A stretch of DNA of 64,000 nt from Facklamia hominis CCUG 36813 (GCF_000301035.1 NZ_JH932292.1:372001-436000); one strand, 5' to 3'. Numbered from the stretch's first letter, positions 35,369 to 44,990 are shown. The notes: generated by a model from the letters alone, not told the origin. Numbers and translations: made by a program.

Positions 35369-35417
35369 TATTCATAAAAATTCAATAATTTAGAAGACCA
35401 ATCATGGTCTCACTCTA

Positions 35418-36908
35418 TTATTTTTCTTGTTTGACGAGGTCTAGAGCGGCTTGGTATTGAGGATCGTGCTCTTTGAGATAATCACGGGTTAGGTCCATGA
35501 GTCGTTCACTTGTTTGCCCTTGAACCTGTCCAGTGACTTCCAATCCTTGATCTTTTTGAAAGGCTTTAACCGCTGCTTCCATCTTTTCATCATAATAACT
35601 TGTCTCAGCTAGGTCATAACCTAGGGCATCTAGCATCAAGGAAGCCGATTGAACCTGGGCGGAAGCATCTCCTTTCTTAAGCGGAGTCTTGCTATCGAGG
35701 GTGATCGCCTTTGCCACCGCTGGACGTTCTACTTGCTTGTCCGGCTTTACCCCTTTCTTATGAATCCAATGACCTTCTGGACTTAACCACTTAGCAATGG
35801 TTAACTTAAGCTCACCATAATCACTTAATTCTGAAACTGTTTGGACAGTCCCCTTACCAAAGGTTGTCGTACCGACTAACGGACGATCCGTGTTTTCAGA
35901 GATAGCAACTGCTAGAATCTCACTGGCTGAAGCGGACCCCTCATCCACTAAGACCACATAAGGCTCTGTCACCTTTTCCTTGCCATATTCATTATCATTA
36001 GCAAAATACGGCATCGCTTGCTTATCTTTTTCTTGAACTTGCATCAAAACCTGACCATTCTCCATAAAGAGGTTGGTTACTGACAAGGCGGTCGGTAATA
36101 AACCACCTGGGTTATAGCGTAAGTCAAAGATAAAGCGTTTGGCTCCTTGCGTGCGTAATTGATCCAATTGGTCTACGAGTTCCTCATAAGTTGTTGAAGC
36201 AAATTGACTAATCTTGAGATAGCCAACCTCCTTATCAGTCGGATCTAACTTACCTTCAACGGTCGTTAAAGGAATCTCAGCCCGCACTAAGTCCACATCA
36301 AACTGACTGTCCCCACGTTGAACAGTGAGCGTTAGAGAACTGCCGGCCTTACCTCGAATCAATTGAACCACAGCTTGCGTATCGAGTCCTTCGAGTTTCT
36401 TCCCATCGACAGCGATAAAGATATCATTGGCTAAGATACCCGCCTCTTGAGCCGGCGTCTTATCAATCGGAGCAATAACCGTTACTTTGCCTTCTTTAAT
36501 CGTAAATTGAACACCAATTCCAGTAAAAGAACCATCCATCGAATCATCTAATGGCTGAGTTTCTTCAGGGGTCAAGTATTCTGAAAAAGGATCTTGGGTC
36601 GCACCAACCATGCCTTTAAGTGCCCCTTGGATTAGCTCTTTCTTATCGATATCCTCAATATAACTCGACTGAATAGCCTGATAAACTGCTTGGAATTTGG
36701 CTAAATCCGCTTGACTTAAGGCGTCTTTGGACTCCTTTTCTTCGATTTGAGTCGCACTCTTGAGTGACGGTTGACGACTTTCGATCGAATTAGGGCCTTG
36801 CCCCCACAAAAAAATAATCAATGCGAGTATCGCCACCGTCCCCATAAAAAGCTGCTTAGAACGATAGGCTTTAGTAGTGCTTTTTGAAGTGTGTCCTTGT
36901 TTTGACAT
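35418..36908 (-). CDS. S41-family carboxy-terminal processing protease (CtpA-like)
   Basis: The 496-residue protein has an N-terminal membrane anchor (LFMGTVAILALIIFLWG), a PDZ domain (about residues 100-190, MDGSFTGIGVQFTIKEG and GILANDIFIAVDG), the S41 peptidase domain with catalytic Ser in DEGSASASEILA and Lys in TTFGKGTVQT, and a C-terminal peptidoglycan-binding domain (KKGDASAQVQSASLMLDALG). It should cleave exported proteins at the wall side. The ATG at 36908 lies 10 bp after the deoD stop; a TTG start 15 codons earlier would overlap deoD. Confidence 0.9.
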   Translation of the reverse strand: MSKQGHTSKSTTKAYRSKQLFMGTVAILALIIFLWGQGPNSIESRQPSLKSATQIEEKESKDALSQADLAKFQAVYQAIQSSYIEDIDKKELIQGALKGMVGATQDPFSEYLTPEETQPLDDSMDGSFTGIGVQFTIKEGKVTVIAPIDKTPAQEAGILANDIFIAVDGKKLEGLDTQAVVQLIRGKAGSSLTLTVQRGDSQFDVDLVRAEIPLTTVEGKLDPTDKEVGYLKISQFASTTYEELVDQLDQLRTQGAKRFIFDLRYNPGGLLPTALSVTNLFMENGQVLMQVQEKDKQAMPYFANDNEYGKEKVTEPYVVLVDEGSASASEILAVAISENTDRPLVGTTTFGKGTVQTVSELSDYGELKLTIAKWLSPEGHWIHKKGVKPDKQVERPAVAKAITLDSKTPLKKGDASAQVQSASLMLDALGYDLAETSYYDEKMEAAVKAFQKDQGLEVTGQVQGQTSERLMDLTRDYLKEHDPQYQAALDLVKQEK

Positions 36909-36918
36909 AGTCAACTTC

Positions 36919-37641
36919 TTAATCGGCCTGCGCCGTTTGATAGAAGGTTTCAAGGGCTACTTCCATCATATCCGTAAAGGTCTGTTCCCGTTCTTGGGCG
37001 GTCGTTTGTTCTTTAGTAACAGCATGGTCTGATATCGTACATAAAGCCAAGGCCTTACGTTGATGTTTAGCAGCGACAGCATAAAGACCGGCCGCTTCCA
37101 TTTCAACGGCTAACATGCCATAACGGGCTAATTTTTTCTTGTCTATTTCTTCGTTGTAGAAGCGGTCACTGGATAGCAAGTTTCCAACGTGGACTTTAGC
37201 TTTTCCTTGGTCTAGAGCAATATGGTAAGCTTTGTCCAATAATTGGAAGTCACTGATGGCTGAAAAAGAGACTTGTTGATTGAAAATATTACGTAGGCAA
37301 GATGAATCCGTCGTTGCTCCTTGACCTAGAACCAAATCACGCACATGAATTGATTCTTGTAGGGCACCTGCAGAGCCTACTCGAATAATCGCTTGGACAT
37401 CAAACCCTGTATATAATTCTTCCGCATAAATCATGGCCGAAGGGATTCCCATCCCAGACCCTTGAACCGAAATTGGAAGCCCCTTATAGGTTCCAGTAAA
37501 TCCAAACATATTGCGCACTTCATTATAACAATGAACATCTTCTAAATAGTTCTCAGCAATATACTTTGCTCTCAAAGGGTCTCCCGGAAATAGAACGTAT
37601 GGAGCAATATCTCCTTTTTTGGCATTAATATGTGTTGTCAT
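36919..37641 (-). CDS. deoD: Purine nucleoside phosphorylase DeoD-type
   Basis: The 240-residue cytoplasmic enzyme splits purine (deoxy)nucleosides with phosphate. The hexameric DeoD family is indicated by THINAKKGDIAPYVLFPGDP, YNEVRNMFGFTGTYKG, IIRVGSAGALQ, MEAAGLYAVA and the base-recognition segment TISDHAVT. Length is typical. It lies between the YozE-like gene (24-bp gap) and ctpA (10-bp gap), a co-directional set. Confidence 0.95.
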   Translation of the reverse strand: MTTHINAKKGDIAPYVLFPGDPLRAKYIAENYLEDVHCYNEVRNMFGFTGTYKGLPISVQGSGMGIPSAMIYAEELYTGFDVQAIIRVGSAGALQESIHVRDLVLGQGATTDSSCLRNIFNQQVSFSAISDFQLLDKAYHIALDQGKAKVHVGNLLSSDRFYNEEIDKKKLARYGMLAVEMEAAGLYAVAAKHQRKALALCTISDHAVTKEQTTAQEREQTFTDMMEVALETFYQTAQAD

Positions 37642-37665
37642 AAAATCGTCTCCTTCTATGTAAAA

Positions 37666-37878
37666 TTATGAATGGTACTGATAATCCTGCCAAGCCTGAT
37701 CAAAATGGCTAAGCAACTTGCTATAGAGCGAGCTCTTCTCTAGATAATCAGATATCTCCTCAAAATCATCAGACTGCTTGGGAAAAGCGGTATCTTTAAC
37801 AATGGTGTTCGCCAAGCGACTCCGCGGATCATCCGCTCCCTCATCTACAAAGCGTTTTATAAAATTATAAAATGTCAA
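37666..37878 (-). CDS. YozE/UPF0346 family protein
   Basis: The 70-residue protein starts TFYNFIKRFVDEGADDPRSR and contains FPKQSDDFEEISDYLE, the hallmark of the YozE SAM-like family found across Firmicutes. The fold is a small helical bundle. The function is unknown. It lies between folA and deoD. Confidence 0.85.
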   Translation of the reverse strand: MTFYNFIKRFVDEGADDPRSRLANTIVKDTAFPKQSDDFEEISDYLEKSSLYSKLLSHFDQAWQDYQYHS

Positions 37879-37956
37879 TCCTTCACTCCTTTGCAGGCTT
37901 TTGATTTTTACTTATTATAGCATGTTCCCGCTAAAATGCGTAATCTCTTCCACATT

Positions 37957-38457
37957 TTATTTCGATGCTTTTCTAAGCCAGCTTTCATAACGGTGAGCAT
38001 AAGGATTTTTTTCGTCCATTACACCCTCTTCTACATTCACCCGTTCAAACAGGCTTTCATCAATCTTTGGCATATAGGTATCCGCTTCAAATTCTGCTTC
38101 AATCACAGTACGAATTATTTTATCCGCATGGTCAAACAATTGCTTGAAAACACCCGCCCCACCGATCACCATCAACTCTTGATCTTCAGCTAATTCAAGG
38201 ACTTGATCAATTGAATGGACACAAGTTAATCCTTCAATCTCTTGACAATAATTTAAATCAGAGGTTAAAACCACCGATTGTCGTCCGGGTAACAAGCGGC
38301 GATTCATCGACTCAAAAGTATTGCGCCCCATTAGAGTCGTATGTCCCATGGTGACTTTCTTAAAAAATTTAAGATCATTGGGGAGATGCCAAGGTAGATC
38401 ATTTCGATAGCCAATTGCCCCCTTTAAATCCTGAGCATAAACAAATGTGATCATCAT
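37957..38457 (-). CDS. folA: Dihydrofolate reductase
   Basis: The 166-residue enzyme reduces dihydrofolate with NADPH. Signatures are AIGYRNDLPWHLPNDLKFFK (substrate Asp in LPND), TLMGRNTFESM and LMVIGGAGVFKQLF. The start follows GGAGGAAAC. thyA is not next to it, unlike in many lactic acid bacteria. It follows the ABC-F gene by 11 bp. Confidence 0.95.
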   Translation of the reverse strand: MMITFVYAQDLKGAIGYRNDLPWHLPNDLKFFKKVTMGHTTLMGRNTFESMNRRLLPGRQSVVLTSDLNYCQEIEGLTCVHSIDQVLELAEDQELMVIGGAGVFKQLFDHADKIIRTVIEAEFEADTYMPKIDESLFERVNVEEGVMDEKNPYAHRYESWLRKASK

Positions 38458-38468
38458 GTTTCCTCCTC

Positions 38469-40364
38469 TTATTGTTCCAAGTCACTGAGATAGTCATAAC
38501 GTTCATAATATTCCAATAATTGAGCTTCCGTCTCCTCTAATTCTGTCTGTAAATCCATGAGTCGGTCTGCATCACTGCCGGCCTCCTGCATCAAGTCTTC
38601 GACTTCTTCAATCTTTTGTTCGCACTTTTCAATGGCTTGAGGCAGAACTTGCCACTCTTTCTTCTCGTGATAGGTCATTCGTTGCTTCTTACTAGTAGCT
38701 TGAGGCTGCGGCAAGTCCTTCTCAGTCACCGCTTTACTTGAGGCCTTGCCATTGGATGAATTGCTTGATTTTTTGGCCAAAAAGTCAGAATAATTTCCCC
38801 AGAAAAATTGACTCTGACCTTGGCCTTGTAATTCTAGGATCTGGTCGACCGTCTTATCCAAGAAATAACGATCGTGGGAGACAATAATGACCAAACCTTG
38901 GAAACTTTCCAAATATTCTTCCAAACTAGATAGAGTTTGAATATCTAAGTCATTGGTGGGCTCATCTAGAAGCAAAACATTAGGCTCTTGAACCAGCAGG
39001 GTCAATAAATAGAGCCGCCGACGCTCTCCTCCTGAAAGTTGGCCAATCAATAAGCCATGACTCTCCTTGGCAAAGTTAAACTGCTCTAACAAAAGCGAAG
39101 CTGAAACTTTGGAACCATCAGGTCGTTTGAATTGATCTGCCAATTGAGTCAGATAGGCCAAAACCCGCATATCATGCGGTAAGTCCTGATCTAATTGACG
39201 ATAATAGGCGATGGAAACCGTCTGACCGATACGGTATTCTCCCGCATCAAGTGTAAGATAACCCGCCAATAAGTTTAAGAAACTTGACTTTCCAACCCCA
39301 TTAGCTCCTACGACCCCCAAACGATCTCCCTTGACAAAAGTCTTGGTAAAATCCTTAATAATTTGATGATCCGCTACCCTTAAATCCACCCCATCCAATT
39401 CCAAAACCTGATTACCCATCCGCTGCTGGCCAAAATCCATGGACAAATCTGCTTGCGGCGTCTGTTTTTGAGCTAATTGGTCCTTTAATTCATGAAAACG
39501 ATCAACCCGTGCTTGTTGCTTGGTTGAACGCGCTTGGGCACCTTGACGCATCCAAGCCAATTCTCGTTCATAAAATCGTTGCCGCTTATGCGCCGTACGT
39601 GCTTCAATGGCGTCCTGTTCACTCTTCTGGGTTAGGTAAGCTTCATAATTCCCCTCGTATTCTCGAATTCGTCCGTTACTCAGTTCCACAATCTTATTGA
39701 CCGATCGTTCCAAAAAATAACGGTCATGAGTTACGATCAATAGGGCGCCAGGATAATTGGCTAAGAATTTTTCTAGCCAAAGAATCGAATCAATATCTAA
39801 GTGGTTGGTTGGTTCATCTAGAATCAATAAATCAGCTTGAGTCATCAAGACTTGTGCTAAGGCTACCCGCTTTTGTTGCCCCCCTGAACATTGGCCTAGT
39901 TTTTGGTCAAGGTCCGTAATTTGAAGTTGCGACAAGATGGTCTTAGCCTTGACTTCAATTTCCCAGGCTCCTTGATGGGTCATCGCTTCACCCAAATGAG
40001 TTAATCGGTCTTGTAACTTCGGGTTTTGCGGATCTTTTTCCAAAGCAACTTGAGCTGACTGATATTCTAACAATAATTGAATTAAAGGATCTTTAGATTG
40101 GTAGACAGTCTCTCGAATCGTCAAGTCTGGATTCAAGTGATTCTTTTGTCCTAAATAAGCGATCGTGTATTGGTTAGGCTTACTAATCTCTCCCGCATCA
40201 TAACTTTCAATACCCGCAATCACCTTTAAAAAAGTAGATTTACCAGTGCCATTAGGCCCAATCAAGCCAATCCGGTCCCCGGTTCGAACGGCAAAGTCAA
40301 CCTGATCAATCAGGGTTTTAATGCCATAAGATTTAGAGAGCTTTTCAATTTTTAGTTCTTTCAT
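38469..40364 (-). CDS. ABC-F family ATPase (Uup/YfmR-like)
   Basis: The 631-residue protein has two ABC domains in one chain and no membrane segments, so it acts on ribosomes rather than in transport. Motifs are GPNGTGKST and SGGQQKRVALA with LLILDEPTNHLD in domain 1, and GANGVGKSS, LSGGERRRLYL with VLLLDEPTNDLD in domain 2. An inter-domain linker (about 240-300) is the arm that reaches the peptidyl-tRNA site. The C-terminal coiled coil (about 560-631) resembles Uup/YfmR. The ATG at 40364 is chosen for the AAGGAG before it. Resistance versus housekeeping ABC-F cannot be told with certainty; length and tail favour housekeeping. Confidence 0.88.
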   Translation of the reverse strand: MKELKIEKLSKSYGIKTLIDQVDFAVRTGDRIGLIGPNGTGKSTFLKVIAGIESYDAGEISKPNQYTIAYLGQKNHLNPDLTIRETVYQSKDPLIQLLLEYQSAQVALEKDPQNPKLQDRLTHLGEAMTHQGAWEIEVKAKTILSQLQITDLDQKLGQCSGGQQKRVALAQVLMTQADLLILDEPTNHLDIDSILWLEKFLANYPGALLIVTHDRYFLERSVNKIVELSNGRIREYEGNYEAYLTQKSEQDAIEARTAHKRQRFYERELAWMRQGAQARSTKQQARVDRFHELKDQLAQKQTPQADLSMDFGQQRMGNQVLELDGVDLRVADHQIIKDFTKTFVKGDRLGVVGANGVGKSSFLNLLAGYLTLDAGEYRIGQTVSIAYYRQLDQDLPHDMRVLAYLTQLADQFKRPDGSKVSASLLLEQFNFAKESHGLLIGQLSGGERRRLYLLTLLVQEPNVLLLDEPTNDLDIQTLSSLEEYLESFQGLVIIVSHDRYFLDKTVDQILELQGQGQSQFFWGNYSDFLAKKSSNSSNGKASSKAVTEKDLPQPQATSKKQRMTYHEKKEWQVLPQAIEKCEQKIEEVEDLMQEAGSDADRLMDLQTELEETEAQLLEYYERYDYLSDLEQ

Positions 40365-40453
40365 AAAAACTCCTTGCTTTATATTTGTATTCATTTAATG
40401 CTTAAACTATACTCTATTATATACTAAATATTTCAATTTATTGGGAGGTTCTC

Positions 40454-41113
40454 ATGAAAAAACAAGCTTTAACTTTAATTATTAGCTACTTACTACTCAA
40501 TATGGGCATTCCAGTAGCCCTGAGTCGGCTTACTTGGATGAATCAAGGACAACGGTCCCTCTATCTGCTTGTCTTATGTCAACTATTAACCATGATCATT
40601 GCATACCTACTCTACAAAGATGAATTAAAAAAACAATGGTTAGACTTGAAGGCACAAAACTTCCGTCAATTATTCCCCAAGCAATTCTTGAAACTCTATT
40701 TTGCCATGTTGGTTATTCGAATTATCTCTATGCAGATTATAGGTCTTTTTGTAGATCCTAATCTATTGGGACAAAATCAAGAGATTATCAATCAAATTGC
40801 CCAATCAACCCCCTATATAATGACTTTCTTCATGACTGTCCTATTTGCTCCTTTTGTGGAGGAATTGGTCTTTCGTCAAGCTTTGATTGGAAGTTTTCAA
40901 TCCAAAAAATGGATCAATATCATGACCTTTGTCTCGGTCATTCTATTTACATTAGCTCATATGATGCACTGGGCAGACTTTGTAATTTATTTACCGATGG
41001 CCGCCATCATCGTTTATTTTTACCGACATTATCAGGAGAATGTCATTGCTTCGATGGCCTTTCATGGCTTAAATAATCTCATTGCAGCGCTACTACTTTC
41101 CTTCCTGCCTTAA
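40454..41113 (+). CDS. CPBP-family intramembrane metalloprotease
   Basis: The 219-residue membrane protein has about six hydrophobic segments and the Abi/CAAX-protease motifs FVEELVFRQALIG (EExxxR), LFTLAHMMHW and MAFHGLNNLI. In Gram-positive bacteria these proteins often serve bacteriocin self-immunity or peptide processing, but no bacteriocin gene is adjacent. It is divergent from the ABC-F gene with 89 bp between. A GGGAGG site precedes the ATG. Confidence 0.85.
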   Translation: MKKQALTLIISYLLLNMGIPVALSRLTWMNQGQRSLYLLVLCQLLTMIIAYLLYKDELKKQWLDLKAQNFRQLFPKQFLKLYFAMLVIRIISMQIIGLFVDPNLLGQNQEIINQIAQSTPYIMTFFMTVLFAPFVEELVFRQALIGSFQSKKWINIMTFVSVILFTLAHMMHWADFVIYLPMAAIIVYFYRHYQENVIASMAFHGLNNLIAALLLSFLP

Positions 41114-41120
41114 AACTCAG

Positions 41121-41170
41121 AAAAGCCAACCACTTATATGCTTTTTATAGCAGTTAGTGGTTGGCTTTTA
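41121..41170. terminator. Bidirectional terminator between the CPBP and phosphoglycerate-mutase-like genes
   Basis: AAAAGCCAACCACT and AGTGGTTGGCTTTT form a 14-bp stem between convergent genes. Confidence 0.9.
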
Positions 41171-41185
41171 TTGAGGAGGATTTAA

Positions 41186-42424
41186 TTAGTTGCCTTGCTT
41201 TTTAACCCAATTCGCTAAATCAAGTAAACTGAATAAGAATTCACGACCTGTCAAGCGACCTAAACCACCTCGACTACAGTCTATCTCATCATAATGACTC
41301 ACCATATCTTGACGTATACTAGGGCCCCAAACAGCAATAGGGACAGGTTCTCCGCTATGTTCGCCCTTTTCACAAGGGGTAGAATGGTCAGCTACTAAGG
41401 CAATATAAGTTTGATCATCAAGACCAGCTAAAATACGCCCTACCATCCGATCAAAGACTTCAATCGCCTGGATCTTGCCCAAGGGTTGATTATCATGTCC
41501 CATCACATCCGGTGCCTTGATATGTGCATAGACTAAATCATGTGTTTTCAAGGCTTGTAACGCCAGGTCTGCCTTGAGTTCTGGATCAGTATCGACATTA
41601 CCGGTAAGCCGATCATCCGTGATGACAGTCATAGCACTCAAACGTCCCATTCCCAACACAGTGTCTTCACGCGCCACAACGGCTGCTTGATAACCAAATT
41701 CCTGACACAAAGGTTGGAAATCCGTCATCATGCCCGCGCCCCTAGTAATGATAAAATTAGCGGGATAAAGACCAGCTGCTTGTCGGTCAAGATTGACGGG
41801 GTGACTAGAAAATCGTTCATAAGCAATTTCTAATACCTGATTCAGGATACGAGCTGTCTTACGGGCGGATGGACTATCCTCTAAAGCCTGAGCAGGCTTA
41901 TATGCGACCCCATCATTGGGGGCTTTAGGATCTGTATCACTCACGGCTGGTGAAAGACCCGGACCACTTAAAACTAAGACCGCGCGGTGTTCTGTTGCTG
42001 GACTAAAATGAACCTCAACATCTTCTACCATTAAACCTTCCAATTCCTGAGCGATCTCTTGAGTTCCTTGACGAATACGTCCTGCACGACGATCGACGAT
42101 AATGCCGTTTGCATCTCGGTAAGCAAAGTTACAGCGAAAAGCAATATCTCCCGCCTGAAGCGTTAGACCCACACCAGCAGCTTCAATCGGCCCTCTTCCT
42201 GGATAAAGTTTAGGATCATTCCCAAAAAGAATAAGATGACCCATATCGGTACCTACAGGAATCCCCGGGAAAAGAGGATCCATCATACCAGTCACGCCTT
42301 CACGAGCGATTCTATCCAAGTGTGGCGCTTTGGCCAGTTGAAGAGGTGTCAAACCTTCAAGGGCTTTAATCGGCCGATCACCAACCCCATCCGCAATCGC
42401 AATGATGATTTTTCGTTGTTTCAT
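41186..42424 (-). CDS. ApgM-family cofactor-independent phosphoglycerate mutase-like protein
   Basis: The 412-residue protein belongs to the archaeal-type (ApgM) branch of the alkaline phosphatase superfamily. It shows IIIAIADGVGDRPI (metal site), APHLDRIAREGVTGMMDPL, LYPGRGPIEAAGVGL, HDLVYAHIKAPDVMGHDNQP and YIALVADHSTPC. At the position of the usual nucleophilic Ser it has Thr (PVGTDMGHLILFGNDP). The reaction may be interconversion of 3- and 2-phosphoglycerate, but the Thr and the partner transporter leave room for another phosphoryl transfer. It follows the DASS transporter by 12 bp, and a divergent LysR gene probably controls both. Confidence 0.8.
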   Translation of the reverse strand: MKQRKIIIAIADGVGDRPIKALEGLTPLQLAKAPHLDRIAREGVTGMMDPLFPGIPVGTDMGHLILFGNDPKLYPGRGPIEAAGVGLTLQAGDIAFRCNFAYRDANGIIVDRRAGRIRQGTQEIAQELEGLMVEDVEVHFSPATEHRAVLVLSGPGLSPAVSDTDPKAPNDGVAYKPAQALEDSPSARKTARILNQVLEIAYERFSSHPVNLDRQAAGLYPANFIITRGAGMMTDFQPLCQEFGYQAAVVAREDTVLGMGRLSAMTVITDDRLTGNVDTDPELKADLALQALKTHDLVYAHIKAPDVMGHDNQPLGKIQAIEVFDRMVGRILAGLDDQTYIALVADHSTPCEKGEHSGEPVPIAVWGPSIRQDMVSHYDEIDCSRGGLGRLTGREFLFSLLDLANWVKKQGN

Positions 42425-42436
42425 AAAGTCCCTCCT

Positions 42437-43882
42437 CTACAAGATAATTGGTAACCAGAAGAAGTAAACCAAACAAATACAGAGGGACACCACTGTACAC
42501 CCTATTAGACCGAATTTCAATTCATCTAAAACAGAGAAATAGCCGGTTGAAAAGTAAAGAGTATTCACCTTAGAATGCGGTGGCAAGCAAATCGTTGCTG
42601 CAATGCCAAACGAACAAGCTAAGGCTAATTGAACAGGATCCATCCCTAAATTTTGAGCTAAACTAATAATGGCTGGAATAAGAATTGTTGTTCGAACCGT
42701 CTTACTCGTGAATATTAAATGACTAAAGACCGTGACAAAAATTAATAAAATCGCTACTAATGATGGACTTAACTGGTTTAGTTTTAAGGCGGCTACGAGA
42801 TGTTCAATCAACCAAGTGGCCCCTCCAGAATCGTTCAATGCATTTCCAGCGGCATAGGCTCCCGCAGAGAATACCATCAAGTCCCATTTAATCTTAGCTT
42901 GTTTCCAGGTTAGAACACCTATCTTAGGCATCAAGCATAGGAACATGGCCAATACCGCCGTCTGCTCAGTGGAAATCTCAAAACCTAAAAATTGCTCTTG
43001 ATAATCTCCCGTTGCCCACAAGAATAATGTTAGAAGGAAGATTCCTGCCGCCCTTTTCTCAGCGGAAGATAGCGGACCTAAATCTCGTAATTGTCCTGTT
43101 AAAATCGATTGAACTTCTTGATTAGATTGGTCAGTGGTTAATTCTTCCTTGAAAGAATATACTCGCAAACCAATAAAGAACATTAAGACCGCTGCTAAGA
43201 TTGCCTGAGGCAAGGAAGATAATAACCAAGTCATGTAGCCGATCTCTTGCCCCGTGAATTCTTTAATGAAGCCAATTGCAATAACTTGAGCGGAAGTAGC
43301 GGTCATTACCATCGACGTTGCAAAGGCATTAGTTTGAACTCCTTGTAAACAAGCCAAACGACCAAATTGTGATTCACCAGGAATCGCCTTGTAAACTTCC
43401 AGTAAAACTAATACAATCGGAACTAAGAGTGATGCCCGAGCCGTTGTTGAAGGTACAAAAAAAGCTAAAATAAAATTAACGGCAATTAAAACGGCTAATG
43501 TACGACGTGGTGTCGATCCGAATCGAGTCACCAGACTCAAGGCGATCCGCTTACCTAGATTGGTCTCACTAATTGCTGAAGACAATACCATGGCTGCAAC
43601 CATCAGCCAAATAATATCGTATCCTAAAGTCCCAAAGGCAACCTTCTGACTTTCAACCGCCCCAACCATAGGAAGTAGCAAGACCACGCCAATCGATGTT
43701 AAGTAAATCGGAATTGGTTTACCAATCCATAGAATTAAGGCGAAAACAAAAATCGCTAAACTCTTTTGCCCTTCGACCGACATTCCCGGAAATCCGGGAA
43801 AGAAATAAAGAACGGCCCCGCAAAGCAATGCCACGATTAACCAACTAAGAGACTGTTTCTTTTCTTTTGTCATCTCGTTCAT
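42437..43882 (-). CDS. DASS/SLC13-family anion symporter
   Basis: The 481-residue protein has about 12 hydrophobic segments and matches sodium-coupled divalent anion transporters. Family features are FALILWIGKPIPIYLTS, a first SNT-like hairpin region ILAFFVPSTTARASLLVPI, MVFSAGAYAAGNAL and the second hairpin VTVFSHLIFTSKTVRTTILI. The substrate (di- or tricarboxylate, sulfate or a phosphorylated acid) cannot be read from sequence. An AAGGAG site at 6-base spacing supports the start. It precedes the ApgM-like gene in an operon. Confidence 0.85.
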   Translation of the reverse strand: MNEMTKEKKQSLSWLIVALLCGAVLYFFPGFPGMSVEGQKSLAIFVFALILWIGKPIPIYLTSIGVVLLLPMVGAVESQKVAFGTLGYDIIWLMVAAMVLSSAISETNLGKRIALSLVTRFGSTPRRTLAVLIAVNFILAFFVPSTTARASLLVPIVLVLLEVYKAIPGESQFGRLACLQGVQTNAFATSMVMTATSAQVIAIGFIKEFTGQEIGYMTWLLSSLPQAILAAVLMFFIGLRVYSFKEELTTDQSNQEVQSILTGQLRDLGPLSSAEKRAAGIFLLTLFLWATGDYQEQFLGFEISTEQTAVLAMFLCLMPKIGVLTWKQAKIKWDLMVFSAGAYAAGNALNDSGGATWLIEHLVAALKLNQLSPSLVAILLIFVTVFSHLIFTSKTVRTTILIPAIISLAQNLGMDPVQLALACSFGIAATICLPPHSKVNTLYFSTGYFSVLDELKFGLIGCTVVSLCICLVYFFWLPIIL

Positions 43883-43917
43883 AGCAAACTCCTTATATAA
43901 TTAGTATTTAATATCGA

Positions 43918-43945
43918 TATCTAACCCTAGTGTAATCCTTATCAA
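43918..43945 (-). promoter_or_regulatory. Candidate promoter of the DASS/ApgM-like operon
   Basis: TTGATA and TAGATA are 16 bp apart on the minus strand. A TATCGATAT palindrome overlaps the -10 region. Confidence 0.45.
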
Positions 43946-43977
43946 TATCGACTACAATTGATCTTTAGAATAGCAAC

Positions 43978-43992
43978 ATTCCAAAGTAGAAT
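43978..43992. promoter_or_regulatory. Candidate LysR-type binding site
   Basis: ATTCCAAAGTAGAAT is an ATTC-N7-GAAT dyad that also fits the T-N11-A rule of LysR operators. It lies between the divergent LysR gene and the DASS gene; an overlapping GAAT-N6-ATTC dyad sits at 43968-43981. Confidence 0.5.
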
Positions 43993-44064
43993 GGGTTTTC
44001 ATAGCTTTACATGGTATTCTAAATAAGAAAACGGTCCCTGATATTTTTGAAAGGAGTGTTCCGT

Positions 44065-44985
44065 GTGGATTTTGAATGGATCAAACTCTTCCTAATGCTC
44101 GCTGAGTATGAGAGCTTTTCAGAGGTTGCTGAACAAAACTATACCAGTCAATCCTCAGTATCTAAAAAAATTAAAAAATTAGAAGAACAGATTGGAGCTC
44201 CGCTCTTTGAACGAACTGCCAAAGGAACTCAGTTATCTCATGAAGGAAAGATCTTTTACGACTACGCTCAAAAGATGATGGGCCTCTACCATCAAGGCAT
44301 GAATGCGATCAGTCAAGAAAGTAATCCTCACCACAAGGCTCTGACGATTGGTTCAACCAGCCTTTATGGTGAACACCTCTTGGCTCCTTTAATTCATCAA
44401 TACCAACAGTTTTACCCCGATCAAACCATCCATATCCAGATAAATCACTCTCAAGAAACGGTCGACCAGCTCAATCAAAGCAAGATCGACCTAGCTATTG
44501 TCTCTGGCTACATCCCCTATGACCGCCAACTCTTTGATTCTTACCTTTTAGGGAGCGATCACTTTATGTTGGCAGTTCCTAAAAATCATCGATTAAAGAC
44601 TCAGACCAAGGTCCGTCTTTGTGACTTAAAAAATGAAACCTTTATCGTCAAAGGGCGTGACAGTGCGCTATACCATCACATCGTCAAACAAATTAAAGCT
44701 GTCGATCCTGATTTTAAAGTCGAAAAAATGCAGGCTATCAACCATCAAAATACCATTCTATCGGCTGTTAGTTATGGATTAGGAGTCGCGATCGTATCAC
44801 AGCTCGCCTTAGAGAAAAATCAATTTCAGGATACCATCCATACGCTAGAGATTGAAGATGTGCAATTATACCGAGAGGTTATTTGCCTCTTTCCACAAAA
44901 ACTAGCGCCCTACCAGGCTCACCTAATCCATTTTCTAAAAGAAAATCATCCCCGAATCCTGGCAAATCCCATTCAAGAACCATAA
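44065..44985 (+). CDS. LysR family transcriptional regulator
   Basis: The 306-residue protein starts at the GTG giving VDFEWIKLFLMLAEYESFSE, 8 bases after AGGAG. The N-terminal winged helix has FSEVAEQNYTSQSSVSKKIK and LEEQIGAPLFERTAKGTQLS. The periplasmic-binding-like effector domain covers about residues 90-300. It is divergent from the DASS/ApgM-like operon, the usual arrangement for a LysR regulator and its target, so it probably senses the transported anion or a derivative. Confidence 0.88.
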   Translation: MDFEWIKLFLMLAEYESFSEVAEQNYTSQSSVSKKIKKLEEQIGAPLFERTAKGTQLSHEGKIFYDYAQKMMGLYHQGMNAISQESNPHHKALTIGSTSLYGEHLLAPLIHQYQQFYPDQTIHIQINHSQETVDQLNQSKIDLAIVSGYIPYDRQLFDSYLLGSDHFMLAVPKNHRLKTQTKVRLCDLKNETFIVKGRDSALYHHIVKQIKAVDPDFKVEKMQAINHQNTILSAVSYGLGVAIVSQLALEKNQFQDTIHTLEIEDVQLYREVICLFPQKLAPYQAHLIHFLKENHPRILANPIQEP

Positions 44986-44990
44986 ATAAA

